This document shows positions 5,235 through 10,943 of a DNA stretch of 10,943 bases, piece by piece; positions within the stretch are counted from its first letter, which is position 1, and every line of letters begins with the position of its first letter. Origin of the DNA: Nitrospirae bacterium CG2_30_53_67 (GTDB lineage: Bacteria; CG2-30-53-67); NCBI GenBank assembly GCA_001873285.1, contig MNYV01000016.1, positions 1-10,943 of the forward strand. The letters run 5' to 3'. The translations under genes were made by a program, and so were the position numbers. Under the pieces are notes generated by a model. The model was not told where the DNA came from, ran no database searches, and was given only the letters and a program-made list of their open reading frames with translations.

Positions 5235-6968
5235 ATGAAAGAGATCCTGATTTTGCTTGCGCCCCAATGGTGGGCATTCAAGAACCGGATCCTCAGGTTT
5301 GACCGGACCCTCTACTTCAGAACCTTTTTCCTCCTGATTTTCGGCGGAGGATTCTGGGGGGGGAGTATCGTTCTGCTGAGCCATGCCTTGTCCCGTCTTC
5401 AGAGCCTTTCCCCGGATGCCGGGAGGATCCTCACCTTGAAGGGGCTCTCGCTTTTTATCCTGATCAGCTTCTTCATCCTGATGTTCAGCGGGATCATCAC
5501 GGCCATCAGCCGTTTCTATCTTTCCCAGGAGCTCCCCATGCTTCTTTCATTTCCTGTCTCACGGGGGAAGATCTATGCGGCGAAGTGGATCGAAACCCTG
5601 ATCAGCGCATCCTGGATGGTCCTTCTTTTCGGCATCCCCGTGTTCTTTGCCTTCGGGCTCCAGTTTCTCGTGAATGCCTGGTATTATCCCTGGCTCCTCT
5701 TTATCCTTGCGGTTTTCGTGACCATACCCGTAGGCATCGGGATATGGCTGACCATCCTGATCATGTCGGTCCTCCCCGCACGACGGGGAAAGAGCCTTTT
5801 CGTGTTTTTGGGGTTCCTGATCTTCGCGCTCCTTTATATGCTGGTTCGGTTCATGCGTCCGGAACGCCTGATCAATCCGGAATGGTTTGCCAACCTGACC
5901 ATGTTTCTGGCCGGCATGCAGGCGCCGGCATCGCCCTTTCTTCCGAGCATGTGGGCCGCCGAAGCCCTGGGTCCCTTTTTCCATACCGGCGAAGGGACTC
6001 CCGTGTTTTATGCCGTACTCCTTGCCTCAACCGGGGCGGCCATGATGGTCTTCGGATACTGGACCTTTGAGGCCCTCTATGCCGCAGGGTGGCTCAAGGC
6101 ACAGGAAGGAAAAAAGGTTTTCTTCACCCTGTCCGAGACGTCCGTGCAGAACCGGAGATGGCTTTCAATCTTCGGGATCTGCCGAATCATCCGGTTTTTG
6201 ATTTACAAAATGTCCGGCAAAGTCAGACGCGGCCTGTCCGAAAAGGATATTCTCCTTTTCATCCGGGATGAAGGGCAGTGGTCTCAGATTCCGTTGCTTG
6301 TCACCCTGATCGTCATCTACCTGTTCAGCATCAAGGCCCTGCCTCTTGAATGGGGGACGCTGGTGGGGCTGGGCATCAAATATATGGTGGCCTTTCTCAA
6401 TATCGGACTTGTGGGTGTCGTGATGGCCTCGATTGCCGTGCGATTTCTGTATCCTTCCGTAAGCCTGGAAGGAAGGGCCTTCTGGCTGATCCGGACCGCG
6501 CCGATCAGCATCCGGACATTTCTCTGGAACAAGTTTTTCGTCAATTTCATCCCCATGCTCTTTCTGACTCTGTTACTGACGGGTATCTCCACGTTCTTTC
6601 TCCATGTCAAGACCTGGATGGTCATGATCAGTATGGGCACCGGCGTTCTCCTTGCCGCATCCATCACCGGGCTTTCCGTGGGCATGGGCGCCGCCTATCC
6701 GAACTTTGAGGCGGAGAACCTATCCCAGGTCTCAACCGGCCTTCGCGGGACCTATTATATGCTTCTGGCCCTGCTTCTGATCCTGAGCACCATTGCCCTG
6801 GAGTCCGTACCCACCATCGGGATTTTTTTAGGCGAGGTCTCCAAGGAAACCCTCCTGACACGCGCCAAGGTGGTCATCGGGCTCTTTTTTGCCGCAGTTT
6901 TGCTTCTGAACATGCTTTTTCTCTATCTCCCCATGCGGATCGGAGAGCGCAGGCTCGAAGGTGAGTAA
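5235..6968 (+). CDS. ABC exporter permease (putative ABC exporter family)
   Basis: A 577-residue polytopic inner-membrane protein with roughly a dozen hydrophobic segments in two halves, separated by a hydrophilic stretch (about residues 285-350) that should lie on one face. Conserved-looking motifs include ISRFYLSQELPMLLSFPVSR in the first half, SLEGRAFWLIRTAPIS and AYPNFEAENLSQVSTG in the second. This is the layout of large ABC-2-related exporter subunits that pair with a single ATPase of the type encoded just upstream. Start supported by GGAG (5226-5229) at 5 nt and a further GAGGT at 9 nt. It lies 343 bp after the ATPase gene only because of the inserted repeat block. Together with the ATPase and transglutaminase-like protein it likely forms an envelope export/processing unit; substrate not deducible. 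Confidence 0.85.
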   Translation: MKEILILLAPQWWAFKNRILRFDRTLYFRTFFLLIFGGGFWGGSIVLLSHALSRLQSLSPDAGRILTLKGLSLFILISFFILMFSGIITAISRFYLSQELPMLLSFPVSRGKIYAAKWIETLISASWMVLLFGIPVFFAFGLQFLVNAWYYPWLLFILAVFVTIPVGIGIWLTILIMSVLPARRGKSLFVFLGFLIFALLYMLVRFMRPERLINPEWFANLTMFLAGMQAPASPFLPSMWAAEALGPFFHTGEGTPVFYAVLLASTGAAMMVFGYWTFEALYAAGWLKAQEGKKVFFTLSETSVQNRRWLSIFGICRIIRFLIYKMSGKVRRGLSEKDILLFIRDEGQWSQIPLLVTLIVIYLFSIKALPLEWGTLVGLGIKYMVAFLNIGLVGVVMASIAVRFLYPSVSLEGRAFWLIRTAPISIRTFLWNKFFVNFIPMLFLTLLLTGISTFFLHVKTWMVMISMGTGVLLAASITGLSVGMGAAYPNFEAENLSQVSTGLRGTYYMLLALLLILSTIALESVPTIGIFLGEVSKETLLTRAKVVIGLFFAAVLLLNMLFLYLPMRIGERRLEGE

Positions 6969-6999
6969 ACGGATCTCTCATTCTTCGGATCAAGTGTAG

Positions 7000-7021
7000 G
7001 GCAGGCTCTACGAAGCTTGCC
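7000..7021 (+). terminator. Weak hairpin after the permease gene
   Basis: GGCAGGCT (7000-7007) can pair with AGCTTGCC (7014-7021) around a 6-nt loop, with one G-T pair, 31 bp after the permease stop. No long T run follows, so a Rho-independent terminator is only possible. A second small hairpin TAGCCT/AGGCTA lies at 7030-7051. Confidence 0.3.
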
Positions 7022-7066
7022 TTGCAATATAGCCTTGCATAAATGAGGCTACATATTGTCCATATC

Positions 7067-7200
7067 GTCATTCTCCGGCTTGACCGGAGAATCCATGGTT
7101 CGACAAGCTCACCATGACAATTGTCACCCTGAGCCTGTCGAAGGGTGGATTGCCCGATCGGGCCTGCCCTCCGACTCCGACCGGGGGGTCGGGCAATGAC
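7067..7200. repeat. Compound palindromic repeat block 3
   Basis: Begins GTCATTCTCCGGCTTGACCG and closes GGAGAATCC, then the 56-bp core in forward orientation (7093-7148), then GGATTGCCCGATCGGGCCTG to GGGGGGTCGGGCAATGAC. The right third is identical to the right third of block 1 (2505-2557). Outer flanks TTGTCC and GGACAA extend the inverted symmetry imperfectly. Confidence 0.88.
7093..7148 (+). repeat. 56-bp core repeat, copy 3
   Basis: Arms TTCGACAAGCTCA and TGAGCCTGTCGAA around CAATTG. Same as copy 2; reverse complement of copy 1 apart from one base. Confidence 0.88.
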
Positions 7201-7316
7201 GACAGGGTGGACAAGATTAAGTATACTATGCAACCTTAGATATATTATGTCGCTTTAATTATGTAATGATATAAAGTGGTATGCAGGGAGCAGAAATCCA
7301 TTCAATATTATAAACT

Positions 7317-7340
7317 GTCATTCCTGCGGAGGCAGGAATC
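7317..7340 (+). repeat. Short GTCATTC...GAATC palindrome before a GIY-YIG relic
   Basis: GTC followed by the perfect palindrome ATTCCTGC-GGAG-GCAGGAAT, then C. It has the same ends as the larger repeats but different arms and a minimal 4-nt loop, so it may be a simple founder-type unit. It lies 22 bp before the broken GIY-YIG start, in the orientation seen before the intact one. Confidence 0.75.
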
Positions 7341-7362
7341 TATTTTCACTCAGAGTAACCCT

Positions 7363-7407
7363 ATGAAATATTATTATGTTTACATATTGGAGAGTAAAAA
7401 GATCTGA
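7363..7407 (+). pseudogene. Broken start of a GIY-YIG nuclease gene
   Basis: The ATG at 7363 begins MKYYYVYILESKKI and then hits TGA (7405-7407). The opening matches the N-terminus of small GIY-YIG nucleases, including the intact one in this window (MEKSYYIYILASQRNGTLYI). A shifted frame directly after reads SDQFIVLS, where the YIG strand would be expected, which suggests a frameshift followed by loss of the rest. No further GIY-YIG sequence is seen before 7500. The preceding palindromic repeat parallels the intact copy. The relic is short, so the call rests on about 14 residues plus context. Confidence 0.6.
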
Positions 7408-7420
7408 CCAATTTATTGTA

Positions 7421-7449
7421 TTGTCTAAGCCAGGAAAATATTTTATAAT
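7421..7449 (+). promoter_or_regulatory. Sigma70-type promoter of the glycosyltransferase pair
   Basis: -35 TTGTCT (7421-7426, four of six matches) and a perfect -10 TATAAT (7444-7449) with a 17-bp spacer. It would start transcripts near 7456, about 55 nt before the GT2 gene. It lies in AT-rich DNA just after, or within, the GIY-YIG relic. Confidence 0.65.
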
Positions 7450-7511
7450 TTAATAGGTTAGCAAGACTGTCAGGAAATTGTATCCGGAAATTTGGGCTGC
7501 AGGAGCGGCGA

Positions 7512-8459
7512 ATGACTCAAAAGTTTGACCTATCCATCGTCATCCCGGTATTCAACGAGTCCGGAAGTCTTGAAGATCTCCTGAATTCTCTGCACGCGGC
7601 ATTGGCCCCTCTTGCCCGTCCCTATGAGATCATCTTTGTGGATGACGGAAGCAGGGACGGCACGAGCGAGAAACTCGAAGCGCTTCACGCAAAAGACCCC
7701 ATGGCCAAGGTCATCCAGTTGCGGGATAACTTCGGCAAGGCCGTGGCCCTGTCCGTGGGTTTCGAACATGCCTCCGGAGACATCATCTTTACCATGGACG
7801 GCGACCTGCAGGACGATCCTCAGGAGATTCCTCATTTTCTTGAAAAACTTGATGAAGGATTTGATCTTGTCTCGGGTTGGAAATTCAAGAGAATGGACCC
7901 GGTCGGGAAGACTTTGCCGTCCCGGATCTTCAACCGGGCGGTCTCTTTGATGACGGGGATCAAGCTCCATGATTTCAACTGCGGGTTCAAGTGCTGCCGG
8001 AAGGACGTGATCCGGAATATCCGGATCTACGGGGAACTGCACCGGTTCATCCCAGTGCTCGCCAGGTGGAAGGGATTCAGGGTTGCCGAAATCAAGGTGG
8101 AACATCATCCGAGAATTCATGGGGTGTCAAAGTACGGCATGGAGCGCTTCACGCGGGGGTTCCTGGACCTCCTGACCATTCTTTTCTTGACGCGTTATCT
8201 TAAAAGGCCCCTCCACTTCTTCGGCGGCATCGGACTGCTCTGTCTCATCCCCGGCATGGCATTGAGCGCCTTTTTTGCCGTGCAGTGGCTCCTCGGATAT
8301 CCCATGCATGTCCGGCCCCTCATGGTCTTCGGCTGGGTGGCGATCATCATGGGGATCCAGTTCATCTCCATGGGCCTGCTCGGTGAGATGCTGATCCATT
8401 CGATGCATGCCGACAGGAAGAAAGAAGACCCTTCGATCATTATGAAAAAACTCATATGA
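7512..8459 (+). CDS. GT2 glycosyltransferase, polyprenyl-phosphate-sugar type
   Basis: A 315-residue membrane-associated family 2 glycosyltransferase of the dolichyl/undecaprenyl-phosphate sugar transferase type, which moves a sugar from a nucleotide donor to a polyprenyl phosphate on the cytoplasmic face. Seen in order: the Rossmann start LSIVIPVFNESGSL (residues 7-20), FVDDGSRDGT (42-51), RDNFGKAVALSVGF (71-84), the metal-binding region FTMDGDLQDDP (93-103), HGVSKYG (about 203-209), and two C-terminal membrane helices (about 232-257 and 267-293). Length and topology suit the GtrB/ArnC-like group; the sugar cannot be assigned. The ribosome site is AGGAG (about 7500-7504). It overlaps the next glycosyltransferase gene by 4 bp (ATGA). 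Likely pathway: surface polysaccharide, lipid A or protein glycosylation. Confidence 0.9.
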   Translation: MTQKFDLSIVIPVFNESGSLEDLLNSLHAALAPLARPYEIIFVDDGSRDGTSEKLEALHAKDPMAKVIQLRDNFGKAVALSVGFEHASGDIIFTMDGDLQDDPQEIPHFLEKLDEGFDLVSGWKFKRMDPVGKTLPSRIFNRAVSLMTGIKLHDFNCGFKCCRKDVIRNIRIYGELHRFIPVLARWKGFRVAEIKVEHHPRIHGVSKYGMERFTRGFLDLLTILFLTRYLKRPLHFFGGIGLLCLIPGMALSAFFAVQWLLGYPMHVRPLMVFGWVAIIMGIQFISMGLLGEMLIHSMHADRKKEDPSIIMKKLI

Positions 8460-9763
8460 AACATCCACGAGACCTGGGCTCACAAAGAGGCATGAAAATT
8501 TTCCCCCTCACCTTTATCCTCTCCCTAACGGGGAGAGGAAATAATAGTAGTGGAAAGAGGGATGTAAACGACCGAGTCCCCTCTCCCCTCTGGGGAGAGG
8601 GTGGGGGTGAGGGGCATTCCCATCTGAAGATCTGTTATTTTGGGACCTATGAGAAGAATTATCCGAGAAACAGGGTCATCATTGAAGGACTCCGAAGAAA
8701 CGGGGTGGAGGTGATCGAATGCCATTATCCTTTATGGGAGAGAGAGCATCACAAAACCGGCGGGTATCTTTCATTCATCAATCTGACGCTGCTCAGCTTC
8801 CGGCTCCTGTGGGGGTATATCCATCTCTGCTTCCGGTATTTTCGGATCGGACCATTCGATATTCTCATGGTGGGGTATATCGGTCAGATGGATCTTCTCC
8901 TGGCAAAGTTATTAAACCTTGTGCATCGGCGGCCTCTTGTGTTCAACCCTCTGATCTCCCTTTATGATACCCTTGTCCTTGACCGGGGGATTTTTCGGGA
9001 AAGGTCGGTTCTCGCGAAACTCCTTTATTATCTGGACAAGTGGTCGATGAAACTTTCCGACCTTGTTATCCTGGACACGGATACGCATATCGAACATATC
9101 GCCGCACTTTTTCATGTTGACCGGAAGAAATTCATCAGGGTTTTCGTCGGGGCCGAAGAGAATCTATTTTACTCGAGACAAAGCGCCCCCATGCAGGACG
9201 GGGTGTTCAGGGTCCTTTTTTACGGGAAATATATTCCCCTTCATGGGATCCATCATATCCTTCACGCGGCCAAAGCGTTGGAGGGGAATCAGGAGATCCG
9301 ATTTCAGATGATCGGGAAAGGCCAGCTCTCTCGCGAGATCCGCGAATTGGCTTTAAAGCTTGAACTCAGGAATATCGAGTTCATCGAGTGGGTGAGATAT
9401 GAAGAGCTTCCGGGATATATCCATCAGGCGGATGTCTGTCTCGGGATCTTCGGAGATACGGACAAGGCGCGGCGGGTCATCCCCAACAAGGTCTTTCAAT
9501 GCTTGGCCATGGGCAAACCGGTGGTGACGCGTGCATCCCAAGCCTTCTCGGAATTGTTGACCGGCGGACACGATGTCCTTTTCTGTGAACCGCCATATAT
9601 CCAGTCTATAAAGGAATCCATTCTGCGGCTGAAAGAGGATGCTGAACTTAAACGCCGACTCTCAGAAAATGCATTGGAGTTATTCAGGGGTCATTTGGCC
9701 CAGGCAAAGCTGACTGCCGGATTGGCCGAGGAGATCGGAAAGAGGTTTGCGTGCAACTCCTAA
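8456..9763 (+). CDS. GT4-type glycosyltransferase with repeat-derived N-terminus
   Basis: A 435-residue cytoplasmic, GT-B fold glycosyltransferase. The recognisable protein begins at about residue 57 (LKICYFGTYEKNYPRN), with an acceptor-side domain and then the C-terminal nucleotide-sugar domain: FRVLFYGKYIPLHGIHHIL, FQMIGKGQL, IEFIEWVRYEELPGYIHQAD, and the donor-binding region RRVIPNKVFQCLAMGKPVV. Residues 1-56 are odd: after MKHPRDLGSQRGMKI come about 40 residues (FPLTFILSLTGRGNNS... PSPLWGEGGGEG) translated from a palindromic repeat pair at 8503-8614. The first ATG overlaps the GT2 stop, so coupled translation is possible; ATG 8492 with AGAGG upstream is another start. It works with the GT2 enzyme in glycan assembly; acceptor and sugar unknown. 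Confidence 0.87.
   Translation: MKHPRDLGSQRGMKIFPLTFILSLTGRGNNSSGKRDVNDRVPSPLWGEGGGEGHSHLKICYFGTYEKNYPRNRVIIEGLRRNGVEVIECHYPLWEREHHKTGGYLSFINLTLLSFRLLWGYIHLCFRYFRIGPFDILMVGYIGQMDLLLAKLLNLVHRRPLVFNPLISLYDTLVLDRGIFRERSVLAKLLYYLDKWSMKLSDLVILDTDTHIEHIAALFHVDRKKFIRVFVGAEENLFYSRQSAPMQDGVFRVLFYGKYIPLHGIHHILHAAKALEGNQEIRFQMIGKGQLSREIRELALKLELRNIEFIEWVRYEELPGYIHQADVCLGIFGDTDKARRVIPNKVFQCLAMGKPVVTRASQAFSELLTGGHDVLFCEPPYIQSIKESILRLKEDAELKRRLSENALELFRGHLAQAKLTAGLAEEIGKRFACNS
8503..8614. repeat. GC-rich REP-like palindrome pair inside the GT4 gene
   Basis: Outer ends CCCCCTCACC and GGGGGTGAGGGG are inverted copies; inside lie CCTCTCCC-TAAC-GGGGAGAGG (8518-8538) and CCCTCTCCCC-TCT-GGGGAGAGGG (8579-8601). 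The pair is in frame and free of stops. It resembles the hairpin at 793-815, and is a different family from the GTCATT repeats. Confidence 0.85.
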
Positions 9764-9798
9764 TTTTTCAACACTCTGATGTTTGGGATTTATAGTTC

Positions 9799-9991
9799 GT
9801 CATTCTCCGGCCTGCCTGTGCGTGTCCGCACGCAGACAGATCTGACCGGACTTCAGATAATAGACGAATACCTGTCTGCCATTGTACAGGCAGGCCTATT
9901 AAACGGTTTTACACTTTGTCATTGTCCGGCTCGACCGGACAATCCAGTTTCTTTAATTGTTTAAATTTCCCGGTCAAGCCGGGGAACGGCG
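9799..9991. repeat. Palindromic repeats after GT4 gene
   Basis: GTCATTCTCCGGCCTGCCTG opens a degenerate unit containing the hairpins GTGCGTGTCCGCACG and CTGTCTGCC-ATTGTA-CAGGCAG. Then GTCATTGTCCGGCTCGACCG closes as GACAATCCAG (about 9918-9946), and TTCCCGG-TCAA-GCCGGGGAA (9967-9986). No gene is seen in this stretch; open frames are repeat-derived. Confidence 0.75.
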
Positions 9992-10090
9992 TCTGGATTC
10001 CCCGATCAAGTCGTGGAATGACAGAGGGTGGTGCGGAGAATGACAGGGTTTGTAATCGTGGAATGACAGGACATCATTGTTTTGTCATTG
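9992..10090 (+). repeat. About 100-bp direct repeat, left copy, upstream of GIY-YIG gene
   Basis: Opens TCTGGATTCCCCGATC and runs through GGGTGGTGCG, GGGTTTGTAATC and GACATC to TTTTGTCATTG. It aligns to 10541-10640 with about ten substitutions and one single-base gap by eye. The two copies bracket the GIY-YIG gene. Confidence 0.75.
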
Positions 10091-10247
10091 CCCGACCCCA
10101 CGATCGGGCCTGCCCTCCGACTTGATCGGAGGGTCGGAGGGCATGCTTGATCGGGCAATCCAGTTCCTTGTTTCGTCATTCTCCGGCCTGCCCTCTTGCC
10201 CTCGGCTTGCCGGGGCGGTTTACCGGGGCTCGACCGGACAATCCAGA
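10081..10247 (+). repeat. Two tandem GTCATT repeats leading into GIY-YIG gene
   Basis: First unit GTCATTGCCCGACCCCACGA... closing TGATCGGGCAATCCAG; second unit GTCATTCTCCGGCC (from about 10175) whose loop holds the 40-nt segment 10189-10228 shared exactly with 2396-2435, closing CGACCGGACAATCCAGA at 10247. The nuclease ATG is 6 bases further on. Confidence 0.8.
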
Positions 10248-10252
10248 TTTAT

Positions 10253-10570
10253 ATGGAAAAGAGTTATTACATTTACATATTGGCGAGTCAGCGAAATGGT
10301 ACTTTGTATATTGGAGTAACCTCTGATTTGATAAAGCGTATTTGGCAGCATAAGAATAAATTAGTGGAAGGGTTTACTGAAAAATATGGTGTAGATAAAC
10401 TTGTCTATTATGAACAGTTTGAAGACGCAGAATATGCTCTCAATAGAGAGAAGAGATTGAAAAAATACAATCGAAAATGGAAAATGGATATGATTGAAAA
10501 GTTGAACCCGGATTGGAAAGATTTGTATGAGGAGTTAATATCTGGATTCCCCGATCCAGTCGGGGAATGA
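10253..10570 (+). CDS. Small GIY-YIG nuclease nested between inverted repeats
   Basis: A 105-residue stand-alone GIY-YIG domain protein of the UPF0213/COG2827 kind. Visible are the first strand YYIYIL (residues 5-10), YIG (19-21), the helix TSDLIKRIWQHK with the family Arg29, and the downstream REKRLKKYNRKWK with the likely metal-binding Glu66. Proteins of this fold cleave DNA with one metal ion; the cellular role of this small group is not settled. Start at 10253: upstream codons are pure repeat, and no good ribosome site is seen. The last nine residues (SGFPDPVGE) and the stop are encoded by a palindromic repeat starting at 10541; the preceding repeat ends at 10247. The body of the gene is AT-rich against its GC-rich surroundings, a sign of separate origin. 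A longer open frame upstream to 10196 is repeat translation. Confidence 0.9.
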   Translation: MEKSYYIYILASQRNGTLYIGVTSDLIKRIWQHKNKLVEGFTEKYGVDKLVYYEQFEDAEYALNREKRLKKYNRKWKMDMIEKLNPDWKDLYEELISGFPDPVGE

Positions 10571-10640
10571 CAGGGGGTGGTGCGTGGAATGACTGGGTTT
10601 GTAATCATGGAATGAGACGACATCGTTGTTTTTGTCATTG
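10541..10640 (+). repeat. About 100-bp direct repeat, right copy, overlapping GIY-YIG stop
   Basis: Begins with palindrome TCTGGATTCCCC-GATCCAGT-CGGGGAATGAC (10541-10571), which encodes the nuclease C-terminus and TGA, then continues parallel to 9992-10090 up to TTTTTGTCATTG. Confidence 0.78.
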
Positions 10641-10764
10641 TCCGGCTTGCCCTCGGTTTACCGGGGCTCGACCGGACAATACAATTCTTTGTTTTGTCAT
10701 TGCCCGACTTGATCGGGCAATCCAGAGAGGGGTTCTGGATTCTCCGGTTGGGTCGGAGAATGAC
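10634..10764. repeat. Palindromic repeats before the last gene
   Basis: Three units in a row: GTCATTGTCCGGCTTGCCCT... closing CGACCGGACAATAC; GTCATTGCCCGACTTGATCG closing GGGCAATCCAG; and, in the opposite direction, CTGGATTCTCCGGTTGGGTC closing GGAGAATGAC at 10764. The middle unit is a simple, nearly perfect palindrome with a short loop. Confidence 0.82.
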
Positions 10765-10808
10765 AATATATAGCATTATTTGTGCAAAGCTATATAAGAG
10801 GTTGCACG

Positions 10809-10943
10809 ATGACTCCTTCTTGCGATCAGGCAAAAAAGATGGCATGGGGCGAAGAGCCGGAATTCTTCGGCCCACGCCACTATTTCAGAGAGAGCATGAT
10901 CATCCGGAATCTGAAGAAAAGGGTGCCGGGGCAATCGCGTGTC
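10809..10943 (+). CDS. Start of a gene, possibly a SAM-dependent methyltransferase (runs off right edge)
   Basis: 45 codons are visible and open to the window end. The ATG is preceded by AAGAGG (10796-10801) with a 7-nt spacer. The product begins MTPSCDQAKKMAWGEEPEFF, then GPRHYFRESMIIRNLKKR and VPGQSRV. An aromatic-rich lead followed by a helix and a GxSRV-type strand entry is what I would expect ahead of the VLDxGCG motif of class I methyltransferases, but that motif lies outside the window, so the function is a guess. Same strand as the glycosyltransferases; it may belong to the same glycan locus. Confidence 0.55.
   Translation, partial: MTPSCDQAKKMAWGEEPEFFGPRHYFRESMIIRNLKKRVPGQSRV

Noticed and set aside
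7067-7200. Could the repeat blocks be CRISPR arrays?
   Set aside because: Units are palindromic and nested, vary in length, lack regular spacers of constant size, and are dispersed between genes; no cas gene is seen.
1-10943. tRNA, rRNA or other structured RNA genes
   Set aside because: No cloverleaf with conserved TTCGANNC-type arms or rRNA-like stretch was found; TTCGA occurrences belong to the 56-bp core repeat.

Overview
The window looks like a chromosomal piece of a GC-rich Gram-negative bacterium. Two lipobox-bearing TRL-like small lipoproteins, an EttA-type ABC-F protein and polyprenyl-phosphate-type glycosyltransferases would fit an uncultured Desulfobacterota/Nitrospirota-like lineage. 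That placement is an inference from family content, not from a marker gene.

Layout. Positions 1-582 (minus) hold the N-terminal part of an EttA-like translation factor. Positions 600-1296 carry no convincing gene: they hold GC-rich palindromes (668-906) and a 35-codon coding scrap. Two small lipoprotein genes of the TRL-like type (1986->1684 and 1659->1297, minus) form a short operon behind a near-consensus sigma70 promoter (2082-2110). On the plus strand an envelope module follows: a membrane-anchored transglutaminase-like protein (2640-4142), an ABC-2-type ATPase (4139-4891, ATGA overlap) and a 577-residue polytopic ABC exporter subunit (5235-6968). A promoter at 7421-7449 then drives a GT2 polyprenyl-phosphate-sugar-type glycosyltransferase (7512-8459) and a GT4-type glycosyltransferase (8456-9763, ATGA overlap). 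A 105-residue GIY-YIG nuclease (10253-10570) and the start of a further gene (10809->, possibly a methyltransferase) end the window.

The striking part is what lies between and inside the genes. Every intergenic space from 2341 on is packed with a family of palindromic repeats of the form GTCATT(C/G)-arm-loop-arm-(G/C)AATCCA, often in head-to-head pairs. Several are compound: loops are filled by further palindromes, and a 56-bp core (TTCGACAAGCTCA...TGAGCCTGTCGAA) occurs three times, once inverted inside the same flanks. One block (4897-5210) sits between the ATPase and permease genes and is bracketed by an exact 11-bp direct repeat, as if inserted with a target duplication. Repeats also touch coding sequence: one supplies an in-frame ATG ahead of the transglutaminase gene, one supplies the last nine codons and stop of the GIY-YIG gene, and a different GC-rich REP-like pair is inserted in frame near the 5' end of the GT4 gene.

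The best candidate for an undescribed system is the pairing of these repeats with small GIY-YIG nucleases. The intact nuclease ORF fills the space between two inverted repeat ends (AATCCAGA ... TCTGGATT). A second, broken GIY-YIG gene start (7363-7407) sits just downstream of another repeat in the same orientation. This resembles the REP/RAYT arrangement with a nuclease in place of the transposase. The function is inferred, not shown.
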